From positions 3,658,001 through 3,722,000 of the forward strand of contig NZ_CP064703.1 in NCBI RefSeq assembly GCF_023101085.1: a stretch of DNA of 64,000 nt. Direction: 5' to 3'. This document shows positions 46,411 to 54,701 of the stretch, piece by piece (positions within the stretch are counted from its first letter, which is position 1; every line of letters starts with the position of its first letter). The translations under genes and the position numbers were made by a program. The notes under the pieces are model-generated. The model was not told where the DNA came from, ran no database searches, and saw only the letters and a program-made list of their open reading frames with translations. This stretch comes from Bradyrhizobium sp. 170. Its GTDB lineage: Bacteria > Pseudomonadota > Alphaproteobacteria > Rhizobiales > Xanthobacteraceae.

Positions 46411-46818
46411 TCACGACCGGTGATGGCGGCGGGCACGATGATGCGGGAATGCGTCGGGCGCAGAAGCATATGAGTCGTAGCGGTCGCCGCAGTAAGAGAC
46501 GCCGCCGCCGGCCGACGCACACGCGCCCTTCAACGCGGGCCAGTCGGGAGAAGCCTTGGCAGCAGGCGTGGGCGCGCCTCCATTCAGAACGTCCAGATTG
46601 GGATAATAGAACGCGAAAGCGCCCGGCTCCTGGATGGCGGCCCTCATGGTCCCGTTCGGATTGTAGTCGTTCTCCGGATTATACCCGGAGTCGCGCAGAT
46701 TTTTCATGTACAGGGCGTGGTCGCTGCTGCCCACACCCAGAGGAGCTTGCGCGAATGCCGGCGTCGCTGCGGTCGCGGCCAGCAGCACGGCCGCTGCAAG
46801 AGCTTTCAATGAAATCAT
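46411..46818 (-). CDS. Secreted YYPN-family protein, copy B
   Basis: A 135-residue paralogue of the protein at 7768-8202. The signal peptide (LKALAAAVLLAATAATPAFA) and the core IQEPGAFAFYYPNLDVLNGG with PTPAAKASPDWPALKGA are unchanged. The segment after the signal is nine residues shorter and there are scattered substitutions (HALYMKNLRDSGYNPENDYN). The ribosome site AGGAGA is kept. The intact frame, despite decay of the other genes in copy B, suggests that this one is still selected. Confidence 0.75.
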   Translation of the reverse strand: MISLKALAAAVLLAATAATPAFAQAPLGVGSSDHALYMKNLRDSGYNPENDYNPNGTMRAAIQEPGAFAFYYPNLDVLNGGAPTPAAKASPDWPALKGACASAGGGVSYCGDRYDSYASAPDAFPHHRARRHHRS

Positions 46819-46977
46819 TTTCGTTTCTCCTGTATGGATCGATTGCAGGCCGCGTGGGACAAGACGAATTGATCGCGCTTCGTGAGGCGAGCGTGCTGTC
46901 TGGACCGCGAGCTATCTGCTTGCAGCATCCGATGCGGATACCTTGTATTGGATGTAGGAAGACCGCGCGCCCGTCCC

Positions 46978-46995
46978 ATTAAATTCCGATTCAAT
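46978..46995. promoter_or_regulatory. Palindromic motif ATTAAA-N6-TTCAAT
   Basis: The copy-B counterpart of the site at 7595; 159 bases upstream of the copy-B secreted protein start. Confidence 0.5.
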
Positions 46996-47171
46996 AAACT
47001 CAACTCGGCTTGAAACGCGCGTTACAGGGTCAATCGCCTGCGGAACGGCATTCGCGCACAACAAAGCTGATTGCGGCGCGACACGACGTCGTGACGAAAT
47101 CATGCCGCGTGAACACGGGGGGTGACTCGACTCCTGACGGGTCGTCGATCCCTCCCGCACTGGTTATCTGA

Positions 47172-47368
47172 CTGCCGTCGATGTTGTGCAATTGCGCGGG
47201 CAGCGCCGCTGGTCCGATGGAGCGAAACGACACCATCGCAGGGGTGCAAGCCTTAGCCCGCTGGGGATTTCAGGGCCCGGCCTAGGAAATACCAAACACC
47301 GCCGAGCGATCATATTCCGCTTCCGGCGGTGTTGTACCTCTCGGGGCCACCTCAGTTGGCGGCCTCTT
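47172..47368. other. Spacer in copy B
   Basis: No gene supported. This sequence has no counterpart in copy A. Confidence 0.3.
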
Positions 47369-47607
47369 TCATGACAGCTTTGACGACGGGCCACGCAGCG
47401 CATGATCTTCCCCGCCCGTGAGATGATCTTCGATATTATCGGCGATCTCCTCGCAGACCGACGCCAACGGCGCAGTTCGGTTTTAACGAGAGGATCGACG
47501 GCCCGCTCGACAGGTTTCCGATACGTGGCTGCTTGATCACGTAGATAGTTAAGCCAATCATGCGTGCCGAACACGGCACCGTTGAGCTTGGAGTGGTCAC
47601 AATCCAT
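47369..47607 (-). pseudogene. Small hypothetical protein with one frameshift
   Basis: From ATG 47607 the frame reads MDCDHSKLNGAVFGTHDWLN, then QAATYRKPVERAVDPLVKTE. A one-base shift near 47475 then gives LASVCEEIADNIEDHLTGGE to a natural stop at 47369. Joined, it makes about 79 residues of helical, acidic protein. I have seen the VCEE-A-NIEDH pattern in rhizobial hypotheticals but know no function. A palindromic motif lies 66 bases upstream. Confidence 0.5.
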
Positions 47608-47673
47608 GGTGGGCTTTTTTCACTAGCACGCCGAATGCATGAAGCTGATGTAGGTTCGCAATCTGCGGACACC

Positions 47674-47691
47674 ATTAAAATGAATTTTAGA
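47674..47691. promoter_or_regulatory. Palindromic motif ATTAAA-N6-TTTAGA
   Basis: One of the ten sites, 66 bases upstream of the frameshifted small gene on the minus strand. Confidence 0.5.
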
Positions 47692-47916
47692 AGCCAAGCG
47701 CCTCAGTCGGTAGACCTGACCGGTCTGGCCTCGCCAACCTTCGGGACGCTGTTACCGGCGTGAATTCTTCACGTGATACGTCGCCTGATGTGCTCGATGT
47801 TCATGAGCTTGCGAACCGCCTGTTCAATGGCAGCGGCCATTGCCCCCACCGCGCGACCTTTTGCGTGCCTCTCACGCGCCCGATGATGATCGCTCGACGT
47901 CCGCACCGAAGTCCTT

Positions 47917-47934
47917 TCTAAAATGCCATTTAAT
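47917..47934. promoter_or_regulatory. Palindromic motif TCTAAA-N6-TTTAAT
   Basis: One of the ten sites, 61 bases upstream of the membrane protein gene at 47996. Confidence 0.5.
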
Positions 47935-47995
47935 GGCAGAGCGGACGCCGACTTCCGATCTTAGTCTATACACTCACTCTCTGTCTTGGAAACTG

Positions 47996-48331
47996 ATGGC
48001 AGACCGACCACCCATTCGTCCGCAGGGTGCGCTGGCGAGGCTACGCCGCTCCATCGAAGGGCTAGGACCGTATCAGTCCTTGGCGCTGCTCTTGGTCTCT
48101 ATCAGTCTTGGAGAGCCTCTAAAGGTGATCGCGGTGGTTTTTGCCGGTGACGGTCATTGGATCACTGGCACGGTCATGATTATCGCTGCCTATGCTGCCA
48201 GCCTATTGGTCGGCGAGAGATTGTTCAAAATGGTCAAGCCCAAGCTGCTGACCCTCCCTTGGTTCGCCCGAATCTGGGATTGGTTTGTCGCCATTCGCAG
48301 AAAGGCGGGTGAACCGTTTCGCAGATCCTGA
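47996..48331 (+). CDS. Small two-helix membrane protein
   Basis: A 111-residue protein from ATG 47996 (an earlier in-frame ATG exists at 47933, but the intervening peptide is polar and unlike the rest). Two membrane helices, around YQSLALLLVSISLGEPLKVI and TVMIIAAYAASLLVGERLF, are followed by a basic amphipathic tail (FARIWDWFVAIRRKAGEPFR). Family unknown to me; the sequence is cleanly coding. A palindromic motif precedes it. Confidence 0.65.
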   Translation: MADRPPIRPQGALARLRRSIEGLGPYQSLALLLVSISLGEPLKVIAVVFAGDGHWITGTVMIIAAYAASLLVGERLFKMVKPKLLTLPWFARIWDWFVAIRRKAGEPFRRS

Positions 48332-48483
48332 AACGAAAAACCCCCGTATCAAAGCCGGGCGCTATGGATTTAGGGGTGATACATCACCTCGTCGGCGAGA
48401 GCGGGGAGTCGAAAGGACGGTGCGAGTTTGGGAAAGGCTCGCGGTTGTACATGAAGCGCAGCGGCGTGCTGCCGCAAGCTGAC

Positions 48484-48717
48484 TAGCTTACGCGACGCTG
48501 CCGACTACATCACCGACCTTACCGACGATAGAGTCCGGGCTGCCGGAATGGGTGCCGCGATCGAGGCTGATGCTGGTCGCCGATCTCGGCGGGCCACATA
48601 TTCGCCCGGATTGGCCTCATGCGGGCGTTGAACCGTCACCATGTTCGGAGTTCAATCGGCGCGAAAAGAACCGCATTGGGGCAGATGAAACTCAGGAGAG
48701 ACAGGCTGTGATCTAGT
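48484..48717 (+). pseudogene. Copy B of the 108-residue protein gene, frameshifted
   Basis: In one frame DAADYITDL matches DAATYITEL of copy A. Two frame changes later LMLVADLGGP and finally RIGADETQE match LMLVADLGGP and GIGAEETQE. Small deletions break the frame at least twice, so no full protein can be made. The 5' third is not recognisable. It shows that copy B is decaying while copy A is intact. Confidence 0.85.
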
Positions 48718-48722
48718 TCACA
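48707..48722. promoter_or_regulatory. CRP/FNR-type box, copy B
   Basis: TGTGATCTAGTTCACA, the reverse complement of the box at 10826-10841, unchanged although the gene it overlaps has decayed; 70 bases upstream of the 66-aa gene. Confidence 0.55.
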
Positions 48723-48792
48723 TCTTGGACCCCAAGGTAAATGATAGCTTGGAGCAGATGGTGCAGATCATCTCAAACAACGAGGTTGGATC

Positions 48793-48993
48793 ATGCCCGC
48801 CATATTCGACCTCCTCTATCGCGAATACTGCCGTGCCCGCCTCGCCGAAATGCGGAAACAACTTCTGATCTCGCCTGAGAGGCATGAGGTCCCAGAAGTG
48901 ATTTGCGATGCAAAGGATGCTGTCGGCGCTAGTCCGGCTAACCAAGTGAGCGGCGGTGGGACCGACGCGCTGGATCGTCTCGGTCGTACCTAA
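48793..48993 (+). CDS. 66-residue conserved hypothetical protein, copy B
   Basis: Same length as copy A (10555-10755), differing at four of 66 positions (EVICDAKDAV and NQVSGG). It stays open while both neighbouring genes in this copy are broken. The start follows GAGGTTGGATC. Function unknown; the conserved N-terminal helix LLYREYCRARLAEMRKQLL could mediate protein contacts. Confidence 0.65.
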   Translation: MPAIFDLLYREYCRARLAEMRKQLLISPERHEVPEVICDAKDAVGASPANQVSGGGTDALDRLGRT

Positions 48994-49049
48994 GCTGCTC
49001 GCCGCAGCCCGAAATCCGATTTCAGTCCGGCTGCATGATTTTGCGCCGG

Positions 49050-50140
49050 CTGGCCCGACCTGCAAAAAAAATTGGGACGCGCGCCTGTGTCGGCGTTGAG
49101 CTGCCATTTTCACGCGCCCGTTCGCGCCTACGACGCCGGCCGCAGCCGCGATGGCGAGGCAAGGCCTGCGAGCAGCACCGCCAAAATGCCGGTCAGGAAT
49201 ATGCCGTCAAATGTCCCTGCGCCACCGATGGAAGCGATCGGCGCGCCAAGGCTGCCGATCTTGTCGAGATTGAGAATATCCGCGCCGATTAGCGTTCCCA
49301 TGGATCCGCCGATATAAGCCAGCGGCGCTGCATATTCGCGGGAGAGGATGAGGGCTAGGATCGCCGCGGCCACGACCGGCACAAAAACCGGCACGGCAAT
49401 GCCAATACCAGCCACTGGCGTCGCCGTGGAATGAACAATGAAGGCAATTACGGCGACAGCGATCGCTGCCTTGAGCCAGAGCTGATAGCGAAGCACGAGA
49501 TAGGCGGACATCAATGTCGGAATCACCGCACCGCCGACATTCACAGCCAAAATGGTGCTGGGCGAAACCACGAATGGCACCACATAGCGCATGCCGAAGA
49601 AGTCGACGATTTGCCCCGATCTGACCGGCGGACCGGGCAGCACTGTGATCGGAAGATTGAAGTAGCTTCCGATCAATGAGCCGAATAGGAGGAGGAGTGC
49701 GACCCCCGGACCTACCCCGAGCCGCATATAGGCATATCTAAGGATACGGAGTTGGATCAGGATGACCAGCGCCAATGCCAGAAAAACCAGGATCGAAAAA
49801 AATCCCGCGTCAGCGGCAAATAGTGAACCTGGGGATCATCCATGAGATCGATGGTTTGGTTTGGGCAGGGACGGCGCTAGGTGGCCGCTACAACGTCACG
49901 CCAAGCCAGCACGGGGGCAAGGTGGGTGACCGGGCAAGACGCTGTAGGGCCATTGCTTAGGTAGGATCGCCGCTCGTTCTTTCACTTCACAATGTTCTGC
50001 GCTGGAATTGATTGGGGCAACGCCCTGGGGCCCTAATTTGGCATCTCGCGGGCAACGCGCAGCATTAGGGACACTCGCAAGGGCTTAATCGGCGTCAGTC
50101 TTGCGCGAGCAATCTGTCGAGTTGGTCGGCGACCTCGCCA
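49050..50140. repeat. Duplicated block Y, copy B (inverted)
   Basis: Inverted match to 8540-9640. Its far end (about 50102-50170) preserves the 3' end of a lost gene in an open frame, PLPIGEVADQLDRLLAQD, longer than the version left in copy A. Confidence 0.9.
49128..49850 (-). pseudogene. DUF1614 membrane protein, copy B, frameshifted
   Basis: The protein matches copy A (8846-9562) with few substitutions (e.g. NLPITVLPG, RSGQIVDFF). However, the original start at 49850 runs into a stop after about 26 codons because one C is missing where copy A has GACGCCGGGA and copy B GACGCGGGA. Translation could restart only at the TTG near 49775, losing the first helix. It is probably inactive. Confidence 0.85.
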
Positions 50141-50307
50141 ATCGGCAGTGGCGCGGTCAACGGGGGCTGCTGTAAACTTAAGTATCCTCCGTTTTAAACA
50201 AATGTAAGGCACTGATAAACGCCTGTGCAATAGTCCGGTCCGTCACTCTGTGATTGGTTGTAGTTCGACGGCGTCATGCCAGTCGAACTGGGATTGTGGA
50301 GGCGAAA
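50141..50307. other. Upstream region of the 58-aa gene
   Basis: No gene; AT-richer around 50175-50215, so probably a promoter region. Confidence 0.35.
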
Positions 50308-50484
50308 ATGCTGAGCAAAGAATATTTGGACACGGCACGGACCATACTGCGGGCGGCGCAAACAATGACGGACCAACACGTTGCGGGTCAGCTTAAGGCG
50401 CTTGCTGAGGACTATGAGCGGCGAGCTGAGAAAGCCGAACACGCTGATGCGGCTAAGGCGTCGGCTCAATCGACTGCTCGCTAA
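50308..50484 (+). CDS. 58-residue conserved hypothetical protein
   Basis: MLSKEYLDTARTILRAAQTM then TDQHVAGQLKALAEDYERRA: an all-helical charged protein with an Ala-rich C-terminus. ATG 50308 is preceded by GGAGG at 50297-50301, six bases away. Such TARTLLRAAQTMTD proteins are common in Bradyrhizobiaceae, with unknown role; it is cytoplasmic since no signal is present. Confidence 0.65.
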   Translation: MLSKEYLDTARTILRAAQTMTDQHVAGQLKALAEDYERRAEKAEHADAAKASAQSTAR

Positions 50485-50752
50485 TGTGACTCGCAGGGTG
50501 GAATAAGGGGATCGCGAAACATGCCTGGCGGTGTAGCATGAGGCGGCGTTGGTTTGCGCTGATCGGCTTTACCGCCCTGCTTTTCCCCTCCTATCATTAC
50601 CGGCGACTATAGCACTAGCCTCTGCGTTCGTGCTCCAGTCGGTTTGCATTTGCCCGCACGGTTGTGTCAGGACGTGTAACGGTCGCTTTGTATGCACACT
50701 TAACCGGCGGGCTAATTCGTCCACAACACCAAGCAGGGGAGGAAGCGCTCAC

Positions 50753-50908
50753 ATGAACGTCATCATCCAAAAGCTTAACGGCTTGTGGCACCTCATCGTC
50801 GGGTCGTGTCAGATCCGGACGCCGTTCTTGGAGACACAGGACCGGGCGCTGGTCGTTGCGTACGCCCGCCGGGTCTACCCGGGCGCCGAGATCATCGAAC
50901 GCGACTGA
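50753..50908 (+). CDS. 51-residue hypothetical protein
   Basis: From ATG 50753, GGAGG about ten bases upstream, reading MNVIIQKLNGLWHLIVGSCQ then TPFLETQDRALVVAYARRVY. Compact, mixed alpha/beta, no signal peptide. The pattern (W-L-V-x(7)-F-x(6)-A-x(3)-ARR) resembles small DUF2188-like proteins, but I am not certain. Confidence 0.5.
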   Translation: MNVIIQKLNGLWHLIVGSCQIRTPFLETQDRALVVAYARRVYPGAEIIERD

Positions 50909-51129
50909 CCGTTAAGAGGGCAATCAGGCAGCACTCACGCGGGCCAAGTGTGCGCGCCGTGAGTTCAGCGCTCGGACCTAATGATAAAAAGATACCGCAA
51001 TCGAGTCATTGGCGGCGCCAATCCTAGTGGCGTTGCACGGCGTCACAAAGCCCGCTGTAATCGGCGTCACGCACACTACCAAGTCTCTCGCGAGCGCATT
51101 CAGGGTGGCCGAGTCCGCTGCTCCTATGT
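50909..51129. other. Intergenic, nothing recognised
   Basis: About 220 bases between convergent small genes without a clear terminator. Confidence 0.35.
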
Positions 51130-51372
51130 CTAATTCTGAATAGGTAAGGCCGTTGGGCCGCCAAACTTGGACGGATCGTTGTAGCTAGGTGTGTCGTCGT
51201 AGTGAACCGCAGGCGGAGGCGCTGCGGAGGCCCAGCCCGGAACGGCGTAGCCCTGGAACCCTTGGTTGGGACGAACGAGTACATGATGTCGCGCGATAGT
51301 GTGATGCACAGTCGCGGCGCTTGCAGAAGCACACAAGATCATCAACAGGCTCAAAGCCAAGAAAGAACGCAT
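51130..51372 (-). CDS. Small secreted protein with YDDTPSYNDPSKFGG motif
   Basis: An 80-residue exported protein from the ATG at 51370-51372 (GGAG eight bases upstream; a TTG 18 bases earlier is an alternative). The signal peptide (SFLALSLLMILCASASA) is followed by a His-rich stretch (TVHHTIARHHVLVRP) and the conserved ending YDDTPSYNDPSKFGG. I recognise this ending from other Bradyrhizobium exported hypotheticals; function unknown. Several genes of this type cluster between 50 and 62 kb. Confidence 0.65.
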   Translation of the reverse strand: MRSFLALSLLMILCASASAATVHHTIARHHVLVRPNQGFQGYAVPGWASAAPPPAVHYDDTPSYNDPSKFGGPTALPIQN

Positions 51373-51528
51373 CGCATTTGCTCCAATCAACTTTTCGGGT
51401 GGCGAACGGTCCCGACCTGCACGCGGCAGGCTGGGATGCTGCCGAGCGTTCGGCCGGTATCCGCTAATGGAATGGTCCGGTCGTGCTCCGGCCCTGCCAG
51501 CACAAATAGCTTCCAGCCGCTACGTATG

Positions 51529-51563
51529 AAAAAGCCCCCGCGAAGTTGCGGAGGCTCTTTTTG
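51529..51563. terminator. Bidirectional terminator
   Basis: AAAAAGCCCCCGCGAAGTTG then CGGAGGCTCTTTTT forms an interrupted stem with A and T runs on both sides, directly after the stop of the minus-strand gene at 51566. Confidence 0.7.
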
Positions 51564-51565
51564 GG

Positions 51566-51799
51566 TTAACCGCCGCGGTTCATAGCTGGCCCAGTTAGTG
51601 TTGATCCGCTTGGATCATGCGCGATGGGAAGAAGCGTACTTCCAGAAGCATTCCTGGGTTTGGTTGCAATACGGTCTGCCGCGCCGACCGTGCTGAAGGG
51701 GCGAGTGACGTGACTTCCCATGCTCATCCCACCTCGCGCAAAGGCGAACGTACTGGGGAGCGTCAACGCAATTGCCAGTGCTATTGTTGTGATTTTCAT
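51566..51799 (-). CDS. Small secreted protein (GGMSMGS family)
   Basis: A 77-residue exported protein. AAAGGAGA lies six bases before the ATG at 51797-51799. The signal peptide (TTIALAIALTLPSTFAFA) precedes a Gly/Met/Ser-rich mature part: RGGMSMGSHVTRPFSTVG and SGSTLLPIAHDPSGSTLTGP. Met and His could bind copper, which is speculative. A perfect palindrome, ACTAAA-N6-TTTAGT, lies 46 bases upstream and would cover or closely follow the promoter. Confidence 0.7.
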   Translation of the reverse strand: MKITTIALAIALTLPSTFAFARGGMSMGSHVTRPFSTVGAADRIATKPRNASGSTLLPIAHDPSGSTLTGPAMNRGG

Positions 51800-51845
51800 A
51801 ATTGTCTCCTTTGTTGACTAGGTAGGAGACAACCGCATCGGCACC

Positions 51846-51863
51846 ACTAAATTCTTCTTTAGT
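51846..51863. promoter_or_regulatory. Palindromic motif ACTAAA-N6-TTTAGT (perfect)
   Basis: Perfect arms; 46 bases upstream of the secreted protein at 51799. One of the two best examples of the motif. Confidence 0.6.
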
Positions 51864-52091
51864 GCGACAGAGGCCGGAAAGCTGTTGCCATTTACCAGCA
51901 ATCGTCTTCCATTGCGGCCTCTTCGCATTCAGTGAGCGTTGGAATGGCTACCCTTCGCACAACGGTTCGCAGTTACTTTCGCTCGGCTTGCGTCGTCATC
52001 GACCGTACGCTCATTGACTATTGGAGGGGCCTCTTCTGAAGACGCCAAGAGCTCTGAGCACGCTCAAGAGCATGCGGCCGAGCATCCGAGT
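51864..52091. other. Intergenic, nothing firm
   Basis: About 230 bases. A 30-codon frame at 51943 lacks a ribosome site and is not called. Confidence 0.3.
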
Positions 52092-52478
52092 TCAGTTACG
52101 CAGATTGGCGAGGGAATCCGGCTCGCGCGGCGAGGCAGCGCTCGGGTATTCGTTGAACGCATCCATCACACGTGCGGAGTAGACAAGCGCAGCCCCGGCG
52201 TTGACGGTCGTGGCGACACCTAGAGCTTCCGCAATCTCTTCCTTGGTCGCGCCGCGTTTGATTGCAGCCTCGGTATGCACCGTAATGCAACCGTCGCAAC
52301 GCAAGGTGACGGCCACCGCGAGAGCGATGAGCTCGCGCACTTTCGCGCCAAGCAGATCCGTCTTTTGGCCAGCCGCGCTAAGAGCCAAATATCCCTTGAT
52401 CGTGTCGGGGCTGAGCTGACCGATTTCTTTCACGCCGGCCGCCAGTTGTTTGCGATAATCGTTCCAATTCAGCATCAT
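52092..52478 (-). CDS. AhpD-like / carboxymuconolactone decarboxylase family protein
   Basis: About 128 residues from the ATG at 52476-52478 (AAGGA eight bases upstream); a TTG at 52545-52547 overlapping the oxidase stop would add 23. The CMD core holds LRCDGCITVHTEAAIKRGAT, the CxxC-x(3)-H redox centre of AhpD-like alkylhydroperoxidases, then KEEIAEALGVATTVNAGAAL. It is the last gene of the pqqA/oxidase operon, so a thiol peroxidase role alongside a copper oxidase is plausible, but inferred. Confidence 0.85.
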   Translation of the reverse strand: MMLNWNDYRKQLAAGVKEIGQLSPDTIKGYLALSAAGQKTDLLGAKVRELIALAVAVTLRCDGCITVHTEAAIKRGATKEEIAEALGVATTVNAGAALVYSARVMDAFNEYPSAASPREPDSLANLRN

Positions 52479-52543
52479 GTCGGTATCCTTCACATCGAGC
52501 AGTTCGCGAAGACCATTAACGGGATGGAGAGACGGAGCGGTCG

Positions 52544-54064
52544 TCAAAAGATGATCCCCTGATATCTAAGCTCCGTCATCATGCCGGTGACCATGTGGTA
52601 GAGATTGTGACAGTGCAACGGCCATCGTCCCGGATTGTCGGCGTCGAAAGCAATCCGGACGCGGCCCATCGGCATCACCAGAACGGTGTCGCGCACGGCC
52701 CCCTGGATTGGTCGTCCATCAATTGCGATCACCTGGAACACGTGGCCGTGGAGATGGATCGGATGCGCCATCATGGTGCGGTTGACCAGATCAATCTCGA
52801 CGCGTTGTCCCTTTGTCAGCATAAGCGGCGAGACCTGCGGCCAATACTCGCCGTTCATGGACCAAGCATAAGGCTTCATTCCGCCACCGAGAACGATGGT
52901 CTGGACGATATCCGCAGAGCGTTGCGACAGCGGCTCCTCTGCCATAAGGCGGCCCTCCAGCGACTGGTCGACCGGCGGCGCGGCTGGCGCGCCGTCGGCT
53001 ATCCGCGGAATGTGCCCACCTTGCGTGGCGAGGACGATCCCGGTCTGCCGGCCGTCGCCTTCCAGCCGCGCAAGGATCGGAAACGCGCCGGCCCGCGGTA
53101 AATCGATCAGGATGTCGAGGCGTTGGGCCATCGCGAGCGGGAAACGGTTGCCCGCCACTGCATGTACGGGATGGCCGTCGGTCGCGACCACGCGGCCGAC
53201 GAGTTCACCAAGGTCGACCCAAAACTGACTCGATGATGCACCGTTGATGACCCGGAGGCGGATGTGACCGCCGCGTTCAACGCGCACGATCTGCGGATCG
53301 GCGAGGGTTCGATCATTCGCAAGAAAGGCGTCGTAGTGAACATCATTCAGATCCATGTGCATTTGCGTGCCGCCCAGTCCTGACATGGTCATTCCCGGCA
53401 TAGCCATACTTGGCGGACGGGCGGCCATTCCCACGATGCGTGGTTTAGGTACACTGGCGTCGCCCTTGTCAGCTGGGGCCTCCTCGGTCTTTTGCGCCAT
53501 GGCCTGTGCAGCGGCTACACTCGTGCCGGTGAGACCGGCGAGCACCTCCTCCGGCGTTCGGAAGGTGAAGTCGTGCAGCATGAGGAGGACTTCCTGGCGG
53601 TCCTCGCGAAGCTCAGCGGTACTATGGACGATAAGGGGCGCGGTCATCAGGCTCTGCTCCTGCATGTCGTGATGCGAGTGCATCCAGTACGTGCCGGGAA
53701 TCGGAGCATAGTCATAAGCTTGAACAGCACCGTTGACGATCGGCGGGGTCTGCGGCCAGGGGAAACCGTCCTGCGTCCAAGGTGGAAGCTGCCCATGCCA
53801 GTGGATAAGGGTTCGTGCGCCGGATTCGTTGGCAAGATCCACGCGGAATCGTTCGCCTGCAGCAAGGCGAATACCGGGACGCCCGTCGGGGCCTGTCAGC
53901 CCGAAGACTTTGGCTGGTCGGCCGTTCACTTCCAACACGCGCGTTCCCGCGACAAGACGCTTGGGAGCAGGCGCAGCCCCGCGCGCGGCATCGGGTAAGT
54001 TGGGCACTACGCTTGCAGCAAGCGCAGTGTGCAGAAATCGGCGGCGAGAGAAGGGCTTGCTCAC
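52544..54064 (-). CDS. Periplasmic multicopper oxidase (Tat-exported)
   Basis: A 506-residue multicopper oxidase with a twin-arginine signal (FSRRRFLHTALAAS). All copper ligands are visible: IHWHG at 87-91, MHSHH at 128-132, HPIHLHGH near 430 and HCHNLYHMVTGM from 484, with the type-1 Cys at 485. Between the second and third domains is a Met-rich segment (MAMPGMTMSGLGGTQMHMDL), typical of CopA/CueO-like copper-tolerance oxidases that oxidise Cu(I). The GTG start overlaps the stop of the preceding membrane protein gene. Confidence 0.93.
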   Translation of the reverse strand: MSKPFSRRRFLHTALAASVVPNLPDAARGAAPAPKRLVAGTRVLEVNGRPAKVFGLTGPDGRPGIRLAAGERFRVDLANESGARTLIHWHGQLPPWTQDGFPWPQTPPIVNGAVQAYDYAPIPGTYWMHSHHDMQEQSLMTAPLIVHSTAELREDRQEVLLMLHDFTFRTPEEVLAGLTGTSVAAAQAMAQKTEEAPADKGDASVPKPRIVGMAARPPSMAMPGMTMSGLGGTQMHMDLNDVHYDAFLANDRTLADPQIVRVERGGHIRLRVINGASSSQFWVDLGELVGRVVATDGHPVHAVAGNRFPLAMAQRLDILIDLPRAGAFPILARLEGDGRQTGIVLATQGGHIPRIADGAPAAPPVDQSLEGRLMAEEPLSQRSADIVQTIVLGGGMKPYAWSMNGEYWPQVSPLMLTKGQRVEIDLVNRTMMAHPIHLHGHVFQVIAIDGRPIQGAVRDTVLVMPMGRVRIAFDADNPGRWPLHCHNLYHMVTGMMTELRYQGIIF

Positions 54065-54372
54065 GACCTCGCTCCTTCGTCGTCAGCGCGGGGACGACTG
54101 GAGAACAGCAGCACCGCCAGTCCAATGCTCAAGCCCAGGGTCGCGACGACGTCGATCGCGTACGCGACATAACTCTGGCGATCCAAACTGCTATCCGTGA
54201 TTTCATTGGAGATGGCGCGGGTCACGATAGCCACGACCAATAATGCGAGCAGCGTAACAGCAACAATCACATCATGGGTGCGTGACGACCCATGGCGTCT
54301 CGCGAAGAGCTTGCCGCTGTCCCGATCCTTTGTAATTTTGCGATGGTGAACGAAGTTAGGATTACGTTTCAT
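54061..54372 (-). CDS. Small two-helix membrane protein of the oxidase operon
   Basis: A 103-residue protein from the ATG at 54370-54372. A basic N-terminus (MKRNPNFVHHRKITKDRDSG) precedes two membrane helices (VIVAVTLLALLVVAIVTRAI and VATLGLSIGLAVLLF). It overlaps the multicopper oxidase start by four bases, so translation is coupled. Family unknown; it may anchor or supply electrons or copper to the oxidase. Confidence 0.7.
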   Translation of the reverse strand: MKRNPNFVHHRKITKDRDSGKLFARRHGSSRTHDVIVAVTLLALLVVAIVTRAISNEITDSSLDRQSYVAYAIDVVATLGLSIGLAVLLFSSRPRADDEGARS

Positions 54373-54479
54373 GGCGGTAAGCGACAACTGCGTTGGATGC
54401 AGCCGCGCCTTCTTTGAGGGACGATCTTCACGACCCTCGGGAACCATACCGGTGCTCGACCTCACGGGTGTTATCGAAG

Positions 54480-54560
54480 CTACTTATGCGCCGCGCAGGC
54501 GTACATGTTGATTTCCATGCCACCCGGCACTTCAACGATCTTCGGTGTTTTCCAGGCCAT
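54480..54560 (-). CDS. pqqA: PQQ precursor peptide PqqA
   Basis: A 26-residue peptide, MAWKTPKIVEVPGGMEINMY then ACAAHK. PqqA peptides carry E-x-x-x-Y, and here Glu16-Ile-Asn-Met-Tyr20 gives the pair that PqqE cross-links to build pyrroloquinoline quinone. AAGGAG lies eight bases before the ATG. No pqqB, C, D or E is in the window, so the enzymes must be encoded elsewhere or this copy serves another radical-SAM partner. It heads the operon with the membrane protein and multicopper oxidase (107-base gap), with a perfect palindrome 78 bases upstream. A PQQ-type dehydrogenase lies 3.8 kb away. Confidence 0.85.
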   Translation of the reverse strand: MAWKTPKIVEVPGGMEINMYACAAHK

Positions 54561-54638
54561 TTTGAGAACTCCTTAAATCCGCGGCGCGATTGCCGCCGTC
54601 ATCACCTCCTATATGTAGCGACGTGCTGCGGGCCCCCA

Positions 54639-54656
54639 ACTAAATTGGCGTTTAGT
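54639..54656. promoter_or_regulatory. Palindromic motif ACTAAA-N6-TTTAGT (perfect)
   Basis: Perfect arms; 78 bases upstream of pqqA on the minus strand. Confidence 0.6.
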
Positions 54657-54701
54657 GTTGTGAGGCGGAGATGAACGAGGCATCTCGCTAACCACGAAGT
54701 T

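Larger units (their letters stand above)
46282..47171. repeat. Duplicated block X, copy B (inverted)
   Basis: Inverted match to 7421-8324, including the secreted-protein gene and its upstream palindrome. In copy B block X lies on the far side of block Z, separated by 1.3 kb of other sequence, so the order differs from copy A. Confidence 0.9.
48484..49037. repeat. Duplicated block Z, copy B (inverted)
   Basis: Inverted match to 10510-11130. It joins block Y at about 49037-49055, where about 870 bases present in copy A (PRC-barrel-like gene, nuclease fragment) are missing. Confidence 0.88.

Noticed and set aside
47674..47763. Plus-strand small gene starting near 47680
   Set aside because: Its supposed start lies inside the palindromic motif and there is no ribosome site or protein family support.
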